DNA of 64,000 nucleotides from G963668605 sp963668605 (GTDB lineage Bacteria > Acidobacteriota > Terriglobia > Bryobacterales > Bryobacteraceae): NCBI GenBank assembly GCA_963668605.1, contig OY764903.1, forward strand, positions 868,001 to 932,000, written 5' to 3'. The notes under the pieces were generated by a model. The model was not told the DNA's origin, searched no databases, and was given only the letters and a program-made list of their open reading frames with translations. This document shows positions 28,331 to 37,189 of this stretch, one piece after another. Position numbers and translations under genes: made by a program. How positions within the stretch are numbered: position 1 is the stretch's first letter; every line of letters begins with the position of its first letter.

Positions 28331-31300
28331 GCGACCGCGACCAACTCGACCTCTATTTAGAGCGCATCGAAAAGCGGCTGCGGCTCGGCGTATGGAGTTT
28401 CGGCGCGGCCGCGCTGGCCGTCATCCTCGTCGTCGCGACGGTGTTGCTGGTACTGGTTGCGAACCACTATGCGTTCTCGGCCGGCAGCGTGGGCGGAGCG
28501 CGTCTCGTTCTGTTTCTTTCGCTCGCCGCTGCCGCGGCGTTGGGCCTGATCCTGCCGCTGCGGCGATTGAGCCGCCGCAACACAGCGCGCCGCATCGAGA
28601 AGTGCGCACCCGTTTTCGAAGAGCGCCTGCTGACCTTCGTTGAAACAAGCGAGAGCGCGCCGGGCGATCCATTCCTTGAGTTGTTGGCCTCCGATACGAT
28701 CGTGTCGACCAGCGAGGCGGAACCCGCACGCGTCGTACCCGTAGCGCGCATCGCCGCCGCGGCCGGCGCATGTATGGCGAGCTTGCTTGTCTTTCTTTGG
28801 CTGCTCACATCTGCGCCGGGATTTCTGGGATATGGCTCGGCGCTGCTCTGGGGCGCATCTTCCGCCAGCACAGCGAAGCCGTTCTACAACATTGAAGTGA
28901 TCCCGGGCGATGCAACAGTGAGGAAGGGCGGCGACCAGGCTATTCAAGCTGCGCTGTTTGGTTTCCAGGCCGCGCGTGTACGGCTCTTCGCGCGTTTTCG
29001 CAGCGCCTCAAAATGGGAAGAGATCGCGATGCTGCCGCGAGAGGGCGCGCCCGGCTATCAGTTCCTATTTGCTGGAATCGCCGAGCCGCTGGAGTACTAT
29101 GTGGAGGCCGCCGGCGTGAAATCGAAGCAGTTCAAACTCGACGTCCTCGATCTGCCGGCCGTGAAACGCATTCGCGTAATCTATCATTATCCGTCGTGGC
29201 TCGGACTGCATGATGTGCTGCAGGAAAGAGGCGGCGACTTGCGTGCCGTGGAAGGAAGCGCCGCCGAGTTAGCGATCGAGTTCGACCGTCCGCTGCGCGA
29301 GGGCGTTGTCGCACTCGACGGCGAAACGCCGCTACCGCTGCGGCGCGGCGAAGGCAACTGGGCTTCGGCGCGTGTTCCGATTCGCAAGGACGGGATGTAT
29401 CATTTCGAAGCGATCGAGGCCGGCAAGAGCATACGCATCAGCGAAGACTACTTCATTGAGGCCCGCAAGGAGACGCCTCCGACAGTTGCCGTCAAGCGCC
29501 CGGGCCGCGATGCGAAGGTGAGTCCGATTGAAGAGGTGAGCGTCGAGGTGCAGGCGCAAGACGACTTTGCGTTAGAGTCGATGGATCTGCATTACTCGGT
29601 GAACGGCGCTCCCGAAAAAGTAGTGCCGCTGCTCGCAAAGAAAGCAGTGGCGTCGGCGAGCGGCACGACGCTAATCAGCCTCGAAGAATTCAAGCTCGTT
29701 CCGGGCGATGTCGTGAGTCTTTACGCTACGGCGGCGGATGCGCGCAGAACGACGCGTAGCGACATGTTCTTCTTGGAGGCACAGCCGTATTCGCGCGAGT
29801 ACACCCAATCGCAGCAATCCGGCGGCGGTGAGGGCGGCGGCGAAAGCGAACAGCAGCAAGGCAAGATCTCACAGCGCCAGAAGGAGATCATCTCCGCAAC
29901 GTGGAACGTTTCCCGCGAGCCCGGCAAGCAGCCCGGCGCCGCGGCGGAAAACGCAAAGTTTCTGGGCGACGTACAGGGCAAACTCAAGGAGCAGGCTAAG
30001 TCGCTGGCGCAGCGCATGCGCAGCCGCGAACTGGCTTCCACGAATCAGGAGTTCACCAACTTCGCCAAAGACATGGACGCCGCCGCCGAAGCCATGGGCG
30101 CCGCGGTGGAAAAACTCAAAACACAGAACTGGAAAGAGGCACTGCCCGCCGAACAGAATGCGCTTCGCTATCTCCTGCGCGCCGAGGCTACGTTCCGCCA
30201 GATTCAGGTTGCCTTCGGAAGCAAGGGCAGCAGCGGTGGTGGCGGTGGAGGTGGTGGCAGAGATCTTGAAAACCTCTTCGATCTCGAGTTGGACACGGAG
30301 AAGAATCAGTATGAGACGGGGCAGCAGGCCTCCGCCTCCGCCTCCGAACAACGCCAGAAGGAAGTCGACGAAGCGCTGCAAAAACTGGAGCAGCTTGCGA
30401 GGCGTCAGCAGGAACTGGCGGCACAACAGGCGCAACAGAAGCAGCAATCATTCCAACAACGCTGGCAACAGGAGACGCTGCGTCGCGAGGCCGAACAGTT
30501 GCGCCGCCAAATGGAACAACTCTCGCGGGGCCAGCAACAGAGCGGCCAACAGCAACAGAGCGGCCAACAGCAACAGAGCGGCCAGCAGCAGAGCGGCCAG
30601 CAGCAGAGCGGCCAGCAGCAAAGCGGCCAGCAACAAAGCGGTCAGCAACAGAGCCAAACGCAACAGCGTCTGAATCAGCTTGGCGGACGCCAGCAGTTAT
30701 CGGGCGGCGACCAGCGTATGCAGCAAGCTCTGCAGCGTCTCGAGCAAGCCTCGAACGACATGCGCCGTGCGAACGAAAGCGGTCAGAGCGGCTCCGATGC
30801 CCGCCGCGCGGCGGAGCGCTTGCAGGAGGCGCGCGATCTGGCCGGTGGAGTTCGCAAGCAGGAGGCGAGCGGACAGATTTCCGATTTGACCGATCGCGCG
30901 GCGCGGCTCGCGGCGGAACAGAAGGACTTCGCGGAGCGCTTGCGCAAGCAGCCTGCCGGAGAGGCCATCGGCGGCAACGCCAACAGGGAAGAGGCCGCTC
31001 GCCTGGCATCCGAGAAGGAACGCATGCTCGGCGAGTTGCAGCAGCTTGAAAAAGAGTTGCAGGCCGCGGCGCGCGAGATGGCCGGAACACAACGTTCCGC
31101 AGCATCGAAATTGCGCCAGGCGCTCGGCGATATGCAGCAGAACGAACTCGCCTTGCGCATGAAGACCGCGGCGGAGAACATACGGCGCGGCTACGGTGCT
31201 CTGCTCGCATCCCGCGAAGCCGTGGTCACGGCGGGTCTCGAAAAACTCCGTGCGCAGTTGCAGGCCGCGCAAGGTGCGGTCGGTCAGGCGGACGCCGGGC

Positions 31301-31638
31301 AAAGCGGACTGGAACGCGGTCTCGGACGCGTGGAGCAACTCCGCGGACAGTGGCGCTCCGGCGGTGTCGATCGCGCGCAAGGCATGCGGGCGCTTGGCGA
31401 GATTCGCAATGGTTTCGACAACGAACACGAAGCCGGGCGTGCCGTCGACGACGTGCTTCGTGCGATGGAGCGCAGCCCGGCTCAGGCGCTGGCGGCGCTC
31501 GAACAACTCGAACTGCTCTTGCGCCGGAAGCTCGAGGACAAACAATCCCAGGCGCACAGCGGTTTGAACGACCGCATTCCCACCGGCTACTCCGACGCGG
31601 TGGCGGAGTATTTTCGACGACTCAGCAAGACGAAGTAA
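28327..31638 (+). CDS. Giant DUF4175-like membrane protein with coiled coils and Gln-rich repeat
   Basis: 1103 aa from ATG 28327, which overlaps the preceding TGA; the longer frame to 28171 lies inside the BatA gene. Three hydrophobic segments (about residues 20-42, 54-72 and 138-160) are followed by Ig-like beta domains (to about 480) and a long helical region of Lys/Glu/Gln-rich coiled coil (500-1090). A Gln/Ser/Gly repeat interrupts it at about 735-775. The layout fits DUF4175 proteins seen next to MoxR operons. The coiled coil could span the periplasm as a tether. The last operon member before a 16-bp gap. Confidence 0.75.
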   Translation: MSDRDQLDLYLERIEKRLRLGVWSFGAAALAVILVVATVLLVLVANHYAFSAGSVGGARLVLFLSLAAAAALGLILPLRRLSRRNTARRIEKCAPVFEERLLTFVETSESAPGDPFLELLASDTIVSTSEAEPARVVPVARIAAAAGACMASLLVFLWLLTSAPGFLGYGSALLWGASSASTAKPFYNIEVIPGDATVRKGGDQAIQAALFGFQAARVRLFARFRSASKWEEIAMLPREGAPGYQFLFAGIAEPLEYYVEAAGVKSKQFKLDVLDLPAVKRIRVIYHYPSWLGLHDVLQERGGDLRAVEGSAAELAIEFDRPLREGVVALDGETPLPLRRGEGNWASARVPIRKDGMYHFEAIEAGKSIRISEDYFIEARKETPPTVAVKRPGRDAKVSPIEEVSVEVQAQDDFALESMDLHYSVNGAPEKVVPLLAKKAVASASGTTLISLEEFKLVPGDVVSLYATAADARRTTRSDMFFLEAQPYSREYTQSQQSGGGEGGGESEQQQGKISQRQKEIISATWNVSREPGKQPGAAAENAKFLGDVQGKLKEQAKSLAQRMRSRELASTNQEFTNFAKDMDAAAEAMGAAVEKLKTQNWKEALPAEQNALRYLLRAEATFRQIQVAFGSKGSSGGGGGGGGRDLENLFDLELDTEKNQYETGQQASASASEQRQKEVDEALQKLEQLARRQQELAAQQAQQKQQSFQQRWQQETLRREAEQLRRQMEQLSRGQQQSGQQQQSGQQQQSGQQQSGQQQSGQQQSGQQQSGQQQSQTQQRLNQLGGRQQLSGGDQRMQQALQRLEQASNDMRRANESGQSGSDARRAAERLQEARDLAGGVRKQEASGQISDLTDRAARLAAEQKDFAERLRKQPAGEAIGGNANREEAARLASEKERMLGELQQLEKELQAAAREMAGTQRSAASKLRQALGDMQQNELALRMKTAAENIRRGYGALLASREAVVTAGLEKLRAQLQAAQGAVGQADAGQSGLERGLGRVEQLRGQWRSGGVDRAQGMRALGEIRNGFDNEHEAGRAVDDVLRAMERSPAQALAALEQLELLLRRKLEDKQSQAHSGLNDRIPTGYSDAVAEYFRRLSKTK
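30531..30651 (+). repeat. In-frame tandem repeat coding (Q)nSG
   Basis: About eight units of 12-15 bp built on CAGCAGAGCGGC, in which CAA and CAG alternate, encode runs such as QQQSGQQQSGQQQ. The length is always a multiple of 3. It is a candidate slippage site that could change linker length without breaking the frame. Confidence 0.85.
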
Positions 31639-31654
31639 TTCGTACAATCAAACA

Positions 31655-33121
31655 ATGCGAATGATTGCGTCGTTGTTGCTGGCGGCCGTTGTGCTCACCG
31701 CGGCGGAGCCTTCCCGCCCTCAAGGCGCCGGACTCTATGGTGTGTGGATTAGCGCGGAGCGCGGCGCGAGTATCGACCGTCTGCTGCCATATCTGCGCGG
31801 TGGCCAGGCGGTCGCCGACTGGAGCGAGGTCGAGCGCGAAGAGGGCCGTTACGATTTCAGCCGTCTCGACGAAGCCCTCGCGCAGCAGGCGCGCCAGCAG
31901 CGCTTCTGCACGATTCAAATCAACGCGAGCGGCCATCCGGATTACCTCTATCGTCGAGTTCCCGTCCTCGGTAAATTTGTCGCCGGGCCAGTCAGAGCCA
32001 ATCCGCGTGGGCAGCTTCAGTACTGGCATCCGGATTACGTCGCGGCCTACGATCGCTTGCTGCGGGCGTTTGCGGCGCACTTCAAGGCGAGCCCGCATCG
32101 CGCCTGGATTCTCGGCGTGCGCTTGAACTGGAATGCGTTGTCCACGGAGCACACCGACGTGCCGCCCGAGTTCCGGCAGCCCTCCGTGTGGCTGTCTCCT
32201 CCCGGCGCGAAGCCGCATCCGGTGCCCTATTCTCAAGCGGTGCGCGACGAGTACCAAGGCAGGATCCTGGCAACTTACCTCGAAGCGTTCCCGCCCGAAA
32301 TTCGCATTTTCAGCCGCAACAACGCGCTCGCATCGGAGCATCTGGCCCCATTGCTGGTACCAAAAGTGGAACAAGGAAAGATCGGCTTGTTTCACACCTC
32401 GACGGAGATGGAGCCGCGCGGAGCAGGAGGCGAGCGTCAATACAAAACGTTTCTCGACTATTGCCGTAACGGAAAATCGGTTTGCTATGCCGAACCCTGG
32501 GCCGACGCGGAAGGCCACCACGGTGGCAAAAAGGATCCGCGCTGGTGCTCACCCGCGCAGTGGAACTACTGGATGCTGCTGGCGAATCTTCATTGCGGCG
32601 TGAGCTACGTTGCGGTCTACGGCGCGGATCTGCAGCGTGCTGCGGATCCTGAGTTCAAGGCGGCCTTCGATCTCGTCGACCGCTACGCCGGCTATCACGC
32701 GAGCCCGTCCGCTTCGCCGGGAGCGTGGGTGGCATTCCGCGAAGGCGATTCGATGAAGGGCGACTACACATTTCTGATGGAACGTGTCTCCGGCGGTGCG
32801 CCCGTGAAGAATGCCGGACCGGACGGTCAGCGTTACGGCGCGTGGGCGCGCAAGCTTGGCGCGAAGGAGAGCATGGTACTCCGTCTCAATCCGCTCTTTG
32901 CCGCCTCTCTCGCGGGGAAGACGTGCGAGGTTCGCGTCATCTATCTGGATGAGGCGGGTGCGCCGTTATTGCTGGAAGCGGGAGGGCGCACCGAAAAGTT
33001 GCCGCGCGGCGGCACTGGACGCTGGATCACGCACACTCTGCGATCGCCGCGCGAGCCCGGTGATATCCGCATCTCCGCCGTCGATGGCGGAACGCTGCAC
33101 TGGGTGGAAGTAATCCGTTAG
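31655..33121 (+). CDS. Exported glycoside-hydrolase-like (TIM-barrel) protein
   Basis: 488 aa with signal peptide MRMIASLLLAAVVLTAA. The first 330 residues resemble GH42-type beta-galactosidase barrels: the phrase DWSEVEREEGRYDFSRLDEAL is the typical helix-strand of these barrels, and YWHPDYVAAYDRLLRAFAAHF follows. Candidate acids are Glu in HTSTEMEPRG and Glu in VCYAEPWAD. A C-terminal beta domain (about 350-488) looks like a small carbohydrate-binding module. It is the first gene of the glycan locus and only 16 bp from the operon before it, so readthrough is possible. Substrate unknown. Confidence 0.55.
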   Translation: MRMIASLLLAAVVLTAAEPSRPQGAGLYGVWISAERGASIDRLLPYLRGGQAVADWSEVEREEGRYDFSRLDEALAQQARQQRFCTIQINASGHPDYLYRRVPVLGKFVAGPVRANPRGQLQYWHPDYVAAYDRLLRAFAAHFKASPHRAWILGVRLNWNALSTEHTDVPPEFRQPSVWLSPPGAKPHPVPYSQAVRDEYQGRILATYLEAFPPEIRIFSRNNALASEHLAPLLVPKVEQGKIGLFHTSTEMEPRGAGGERQYKTFLDYCRNGKSVCYAEPWADAEGHHGGKKDPRWCSPAQWNYWMLLANLHCGVSYVAVYGADLQRAADPEFKAAFDLVDRYAGYHASPSASPGAWVAFREGDSMKGDYTFLMERVSGGAPVKNAGPDGQRYGAWARKLGAKESMVLRLNPLFAASLAGKTCEVRVIYLDEAGAPLLLEAGGRTEKLPRGGTGRWITHTLRSPREPGDIRISAVDGGTLHWVEVIR

Positions 33122-33124
33122 CCG

Positions 33125-34504
33125 TCAGTCGCGCGCGGCCTCCGCCCACAATTTCGGAGCCTGCCAGCCCTGCTTCGCCTCCGCGTCCAGAGCGCCCTCT
33201 GCCGGCTGGAGTTTGCGCCAAGCTTCGATGCGCCGGACCAGGTCCGCCACCAGTTCAGGATTCTTCGCGGCGAGATCGGTCTTTTCGTTCGGATCTTCGT
33301 CGATGCGGAAAAGATAGTTCTTCGCTTCGGCGGAGCGCGATGTCTCGCGCACTAGTTTCCATTCGCGATGATGCACGCTGAGGCTTTGCCTCGCTCCTGA
33401 GCCGACGGAAAAGAAGATATCTTCGCGCGGCTCGACCTTTCCACTCGTGATCGCGGGCCAAAGATTTTTCCCGTCGAAAGGCAGCTTGTTGCCTGGCGCG
33501 ATGCCCACGGCCGCTGTCAGAGTTGGGAAGTAGTCCATCATGCTCATCACCTGCTGTGACGTCGTGCCAGGTTTGAGTTTTCCAGGCCAGCGCATCACGG
33601 CCGGAACGCGAGTGCCGCCTTCAAATGCCGTCCCTTTACCAGCGCGCAGCGGAACATTCGATGCGCCGCTGCCGGTGGGTCCGCCGTTGTCGCTGAAGAA
33701 CAGCACGAGTGTGTTGTCCGCGAGCCCTTCCTCGTCGAGAGTCGCCAACACCTTGCCAATCGTGGTGTCGAGCGCTTCCGTCATCGCCGCGTAAGTCCGC
33801 CGCTTCGGGTCCTTCAGGTTAGCGTAGCGGTCGACGAATTCGGGCGGCGCCTGCAACGGTGCGTGTGGCGCGTTGAACGGAAAATACAGAAAGAACGGAC
33901 GCTTGCGATCGCGCGCCTTGATGAAGCGAACGGCCTCGGCGCCGAGCAGGAAGGTTGAGTAGCCCTCTTCTTTCACGCTCTTGCCATTGCGGTTCCAATC
34001 CAAGCCGCCTTCGCGCTCATGCGTGAAGTAGTCGATATTTCCGTTCAAAAGTCCATACGCATGATCGAAGCCCCGGGCTCGCGGCAGGAACTTTTTGTAA
34101 AAATGACCGAGATGCCACTTTCCCGTGATCGCCGTCTGATAGCCCGCATCGTGGAACGCCTGCGGCATGAAGCGCTCTGTGACGGGTATGCCGAACTCCG
34201 ACCACGGCCGGATCACCGTGTAGCCGGTGCCAAGGCGCATGGGCGAACGGCCCGTCATCAGGCCCGAGCGCGTCGGCGAACACAGAGGGAAAGAATAGGC
34301 GCGCTCGAAGCGAACGCCTTGTGCCGCGAGCCGGTCGATGTTGGGCGTGCGTATCTCGCTGCCGTGAAAGCCGACGTCATGCCAGCCGAGATCGTCGGCG
34401 AGAAAGATCACCACATTCGGTTTCTGTGTTGCCGCACCGCTGACTGAGCGCGCCATTCCGAAAGCTGCCGAACAGGATGCCGCAAGAAATTGGCGCCGGT
34501 TCAT
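33125..34504 (-). CDS. Type I (formylglycine) sulfatase
   Basis: 459 aa, periplasmic or surface aryl/carbohydrate sulfatase. N-terminal NRRQFLAASCSAAF resembles a twin-arginine signal. The metal-binding start is VVIFLADDLGWHD; the FGly signature is CSPTRSGLMTGR with Cys75 as the residue converted to formylglycine; later motifs are TGKWHLG and FFSDNGGPTG. The maturation enzyme is not in the window. Its start overlaps the stop of the fucosidase gene by 4 nt, so they form one operon: fucosidase then sulfatase. Confidence 0.9.
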   Translation of the reverse strand: MNRRQFLAASCSAAFGMARSVSGAATQKPNVVIFLADDLGWHDVGFHGSEIRTPNIDRLAAQGVRFERAYSFPLCSPTRSGLMTGRSPMRLGTGYTVIRPWSEFGIPVTERFMPQAFHDAGYQTAITGKWHLGHFYKKFLPRARGFDHAYGLLNGNIDYFTHEREGGLDWNRNGKSVKEEGYSTFLLGAEAVRFIKARDRKRPFFLYFPFNAPHAPLQAPPEFVDRYANLKDPKRRTYAAMTEALDTTIGKVLATLDEEGLADNTLVLFFSDNGGPTGSGASNVPLRAGKGTAFEGGTRVPAVMRWPGKLKPGTTSQQVMSMMDYFPTLTAAVGIAPGNKLPFDGKNLWPAITSGKVEPREDIFFSVGSGARQSLSVHHREWKLVRETSRSAEAKNYLFRIDEDPNEKTDLAAKNPELVADLVRRIEAWRKLQPAEGALDAEAKQGWQAPKLWAEAARD

Positions 34505-35580
34505 TTCGGAAAGCCTTCCGCTTTGATGCGCCGGCCCACTTCACGCAACGTGGCATTGTCTCCGGGATATATGGATCCGTCCCCCAATGGTCCGGTGTTC
34601 AGCAGTAGATTGGCGTGTTGTGTGGCCGCATTGCGCAGCATCGCCATCACGTCGTCGGGGCCATGATGCTTGGCGTCCTTCGAGTATCCCCAAACCTTCT
34701 CCTGCAACGTATCGCAAAGCTCCATCGGCTTGCCGCTACTGTTCGGGACGCCTTTGCGCTCGGGCGCAAAAAAATCTTCCGTGCCGAGCAGGCCCTGCTT
34801 GTAAGAGACCATCACCTGTGGTTGCAGCTTGTGAATGTGATCGTAGAGTTCCTGGCAGTGGAACTTCGTCTTGTCGCCCGTCATAGGAGTCGCGATACCG
34901 TCGAGCCAGATTGCGGCCACAGGGCCGTAGTTGCTCAGTAACTCGGTGATCTGGTTCCTCATGAAATCGAGGTACTTGTTCAGGTCGTGATCTTTGCCGT
35001 ACGCGTAGGATGGCTCGGGCGGATTATATTTCGGGCGCGCGCTGCCGCCCCACTCGTCATTATTGGGTGCGTGCGGATGCCTCCAATCGCGGCCATGCGA
35101 ATAGTAGAAGCACATGCCGAGCCCCTTCTTGCGGCAGGCTTCCGCGAGTTCGCCGACCAGGTCGCGCTTCGCTGGACTGTTCACGCTGTTGAAGTCCGTG
35201 TACTTCGTGCGGAAGAGGCAGAAGCTGTCGTGGTGCCGCGTGGTGATGTTGATGTAACGCATCTGCGCGGCCAGTGCCATGTCAGTGATAAAGTTCGCGT
35301 CAAACTTCGCCGCCGTGAAACGGTCCTTCAATTTTGCGTACTGAGCTACCGGCGTGAGCTGGCGAAGCTGCTCCCATTCATGACGGCCCTCCAGCGCGTA
35401 GAGACCGTAGTGAATAAAGAGTCCGAAGCGCGCCTGCCGGAACCACTCCAGTGCAGCCGCACGCGGGTTGGCGGCATACTGCTTCTCGAAGCCGCGCAGG
35501 TAACTTGGCACGGCGGGGGCCGCGTTCAGGCTCGACAGCGAGGCCGCCCCAGCGGCGTTCAAAAATTGGCGACGGTTCAT
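34501..35580 (-). CDS. Exported alpha-L-fucosidase, GH29
   Basis: 359 aa from ATG 35580 with an AAAGGAAA site; the frame extends to 35616 but MNRRQFLNAAGAASL is a proper signal start. GH29 features: WFRQARFGLFIHYGLYAL, the His pair in TTRHHDSFCLF, YYSHGRDW and the nucleophile region AIWLDGIATP, whose Asp is the expected catalytic base/nucleophile. It would release terminal fucose from plant or microbial glycans and is translationally coupled to the sulfatase 33125-34504, which hints at sulfated fucose-containing substrates. Confidence 0.88.
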   Translation of the reverse strand: MNRRQFLNAAGAASLSSLNAAPAVPSYLRGFEKQYAANPRAAALEWFRQARFGLFIHYGLYALEGRHEWEQLRQLTPVAQYAKLKDRFTAAKFDANFITDMALAAQMRYINITTRHHDSFCLFRTKYTDFNSVNSPAKRDLVGELAEACRKKGLGMCFYYSHGRDWRHPHAPNNDEWGGSARPKYNPPEPSYAYGKDHDLNKYLDFMRNQITELLSNYGPVAAIWLDGIATPMTGDKTKFHCQELYDHIHKLQPQVMVSYKQGLLGTEDFFAPERKGVPNSSGKPMELCDTLQEKVWGYSKDAKHHGPDDVMAMLRNAATQHANLLLNTGPLGDGSIYPGDNATLREVGRRIKAEGFPK

Positions 35581-35990
35581 GTTTCCTTTCAACTGCATTT
35601 GGGGGTGCATTGCCAACGTATCATAGGAAGGAATCGAAATGAAACCGATGCCTTTGGCGTGACGGGCTTTACCCGGGTGTGCGACACAGAAATGAGATCA
35701 GGCGGACAGCCGCGTCATCATGTGAATCTGCGCATGTTCACTTCTGAGCCTTGTTGCGAACTGCCGGGGGGCGAACGCCCTCGTTCGCGGGCGACCCCAG
35801 GTCGCCCATCCTGCGCTGGACCATTGGCGGCGGAGTCCTCGTGAAATCCCCAAACCAACCGGGGGTTGGTTGCGGAACTGGGGTTCCGCCCTCCGAGTGT
35901 CTCCACTTCCATGTCGCAGACCCGCTTTACCCGCCTTCACGCTCGCACCGCACATTTTGCGCTCCCTGTTGATCGGCCGGTTCACTGGTC
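35581..35990. other. 410-bp gap with four tandem hairpins
   Basis: The gap separates the fucosidase start (minus) from the end of the enolase-superfamily gene (minus). No frame here has a ribosome site or family signal. It holds a cluster of four consecutive perfect hairpins, listed at 35771-35889, and should include the promoter of the fucosidase-sulfatase pair. Confidence 0.6.
35771..35889. repeat. Four consecutive perfect hairpins, REP-like
   Basis: Stem arms: GCGAACG/CGTTCGC (35771-35788, loop 4); GGGCGACC/GGTCGCCC (35789-35807, loop 3, abutting the first); AACCAACC/GGTTGGTT (35853-35871, loop 3); GCGGAAC/GTTCCGC (35872-35889, loop 4, abutting the third). The two pairs of touching stems are spaced by 45 bp. 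It may be a repetitive extragenic element or a structured RNA; neither can be settled here. Confidence 0.5.
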
Positions 35991-37166
35991 TCAGGCGTGA
36001 TATCGCGCCACGGTTTTCTCATTGAGCGATACGCCGAATCCCGGGCGGTTCGAAAGCACAAGCTGTCCGCCGTCCATCTCCTCCGGCGGATCCACCAACT
36101 CCGCGCGCCAGGGAACCTCGCCGAAAGAGTGCTCCAGAATCTGAAAATTCGCGAGGCCGCAGCAGACCTCGGCCGCGGCATAGTTGCCCACCGGACTGGC
36201 CGGGCCATGCGGAGCCACCGGCATCCCGCCTGCTTCGCACAACGCCGCAATCTTTTTCAGCTCGAGCAATCCACCGCAATACTTAATATCGGGCATCGCG
36301 ATGTCGACCGCTTTTGCGTTGACGTATTCGAGGAATCCCTTCACGCCGTAGATGTTTTCTCCGCCGGCCGTCGGCATCCGTGCCTCGCGGTTGATGACCG
36401 CAAGCTGATCGAAGGCTCGGACCACCTCTTCGAGCCAGAACAAATTTAGAGGCTCGACCTGTTTGGCCAGTTCCAGGCCGCGCGGCAAATCGAAGTGATT
36501 GTGTGCGTCGATCAGCAGATCGCGCTTTGGGCCGATCGCTTGCCTCACGGCAGCGGTGCACTCGAGACCTATCTTCGTAACCTCCGCTCGCGTCGCGTCG
36601 TTTGCGTTACGCGGCATTCCATCGAAGGGCGCAAGCTTCACCGCGTCGAAACCCGCCGCTACAGCGCGTGCCGCCATGCGAGCGAAGGCGTCGGGATCGC
36701 GCCCGGGTGTTGAGCGGTTGATGTTGGCATAGTTGCGAATCCGCTCGCGCTGGCGCCCGCCGAATAGCTCGCTGGCGGGCAATCCCAGCGTCTTCCCCAG
36801 GAGATCCCACAGACACTGCTCCAAACCGCCGAAGGCAACGATCGCAGCTTTACCGTGGCGAACCAGCGCGGGCGCCGCCACTGCGCGAAAATGTTCGACG
36901 GAAGAGACCGGAGTCCCGCGCAGCAACTCGGCGAAGCTCTTGATGTGCTCAAGCGTGTTGGCGTCGGAACCGCTGTGCGAGGCGTCGCCGATGCCGGTCA
37001 AACCGTTGCTTGCTTTCAACTGAACCAGCACCCAATTGCCGCGCGCATTCACTTTCACGACGTGAACCTGCACGTCCTCGCAAGTCACGCGCTTGGACTG
37101 CTGCGCGCTCTTCGCGCCAGCCAAGGGCGCAAGCGCAAGGGAACTCAGGAAGTATCGTCTGTTCAT
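35991..37166 (-). CDS. Exported enolase-superfamily protein (mandelate racemase/MLE type)
   Basis: 391 aa from MNRRYFLSSLALAPLAGAKS, an exported twin-arginine-like start; the frame to 37280 adds an unlikely leader. Metal ligands expected of the superfamily are visible: Asp in LLIDAHNHFD, Glu in LFWLEEVV, Glu in TAGGENIYG, with a later His in VAPHGPASP. Such enzymes usually dehydrate acid sugars (for example fuconate or galactonate). Export of this normally cytoplasmic type is unusual and recurs in this locus. It lies 24 nt after the FAD protein gene, in the same operon. Confidence 0.75.
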   Translation of the reverse strand: MNRRYFLSSLALAPLAGAKSAQQSKRVTCEDVQVHVVKVNARGNWVLVQLKASNGLTGIGDASHSGSDANTLEHIKSFAELLRGTPVSSVEHFRAVAAPALVRHGKAAIVAFGGLEQCLWDLLGKTLGLPASELFGGRQRERIRNYANINRSTPGRDPDAFARMAARAVAAGFDAVKLAPFDGMPRNANDATRAEVTKIGLECTAAVRQAIGPKRDLLIDAHNHFDLPRGLELAKQVEPLNLFWLEEVVRAFDQLAVINREARMPTAGGENIYGVKGFLEYVNAKAVDIAMPDIKYCGGLLELKKIAALCEAGGMPVAPHGPASPVGNYAAAEVCCGLANFQILEHSFGEVPWRAELVDPPEEMDGGQLVLSNRPGFGVSLNEKTVARYHA

Positions 37167-37189
37167 TTCAGGACCTCTGCGGAACGCGC

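Noticed and set aside
30531..30651. CRISPR-like short repeat array
   Set aside because: The units are in-frame, lack spacers and sit inside a protein; they are a coding microrepeat.
30188..31210. 340-aa antisense frame over the coiled-coil gene
   Set aside because: Its Ala/Gly/Arg runs (AAGRSAAGRSA) merely mirror the Gln-rich repeat.
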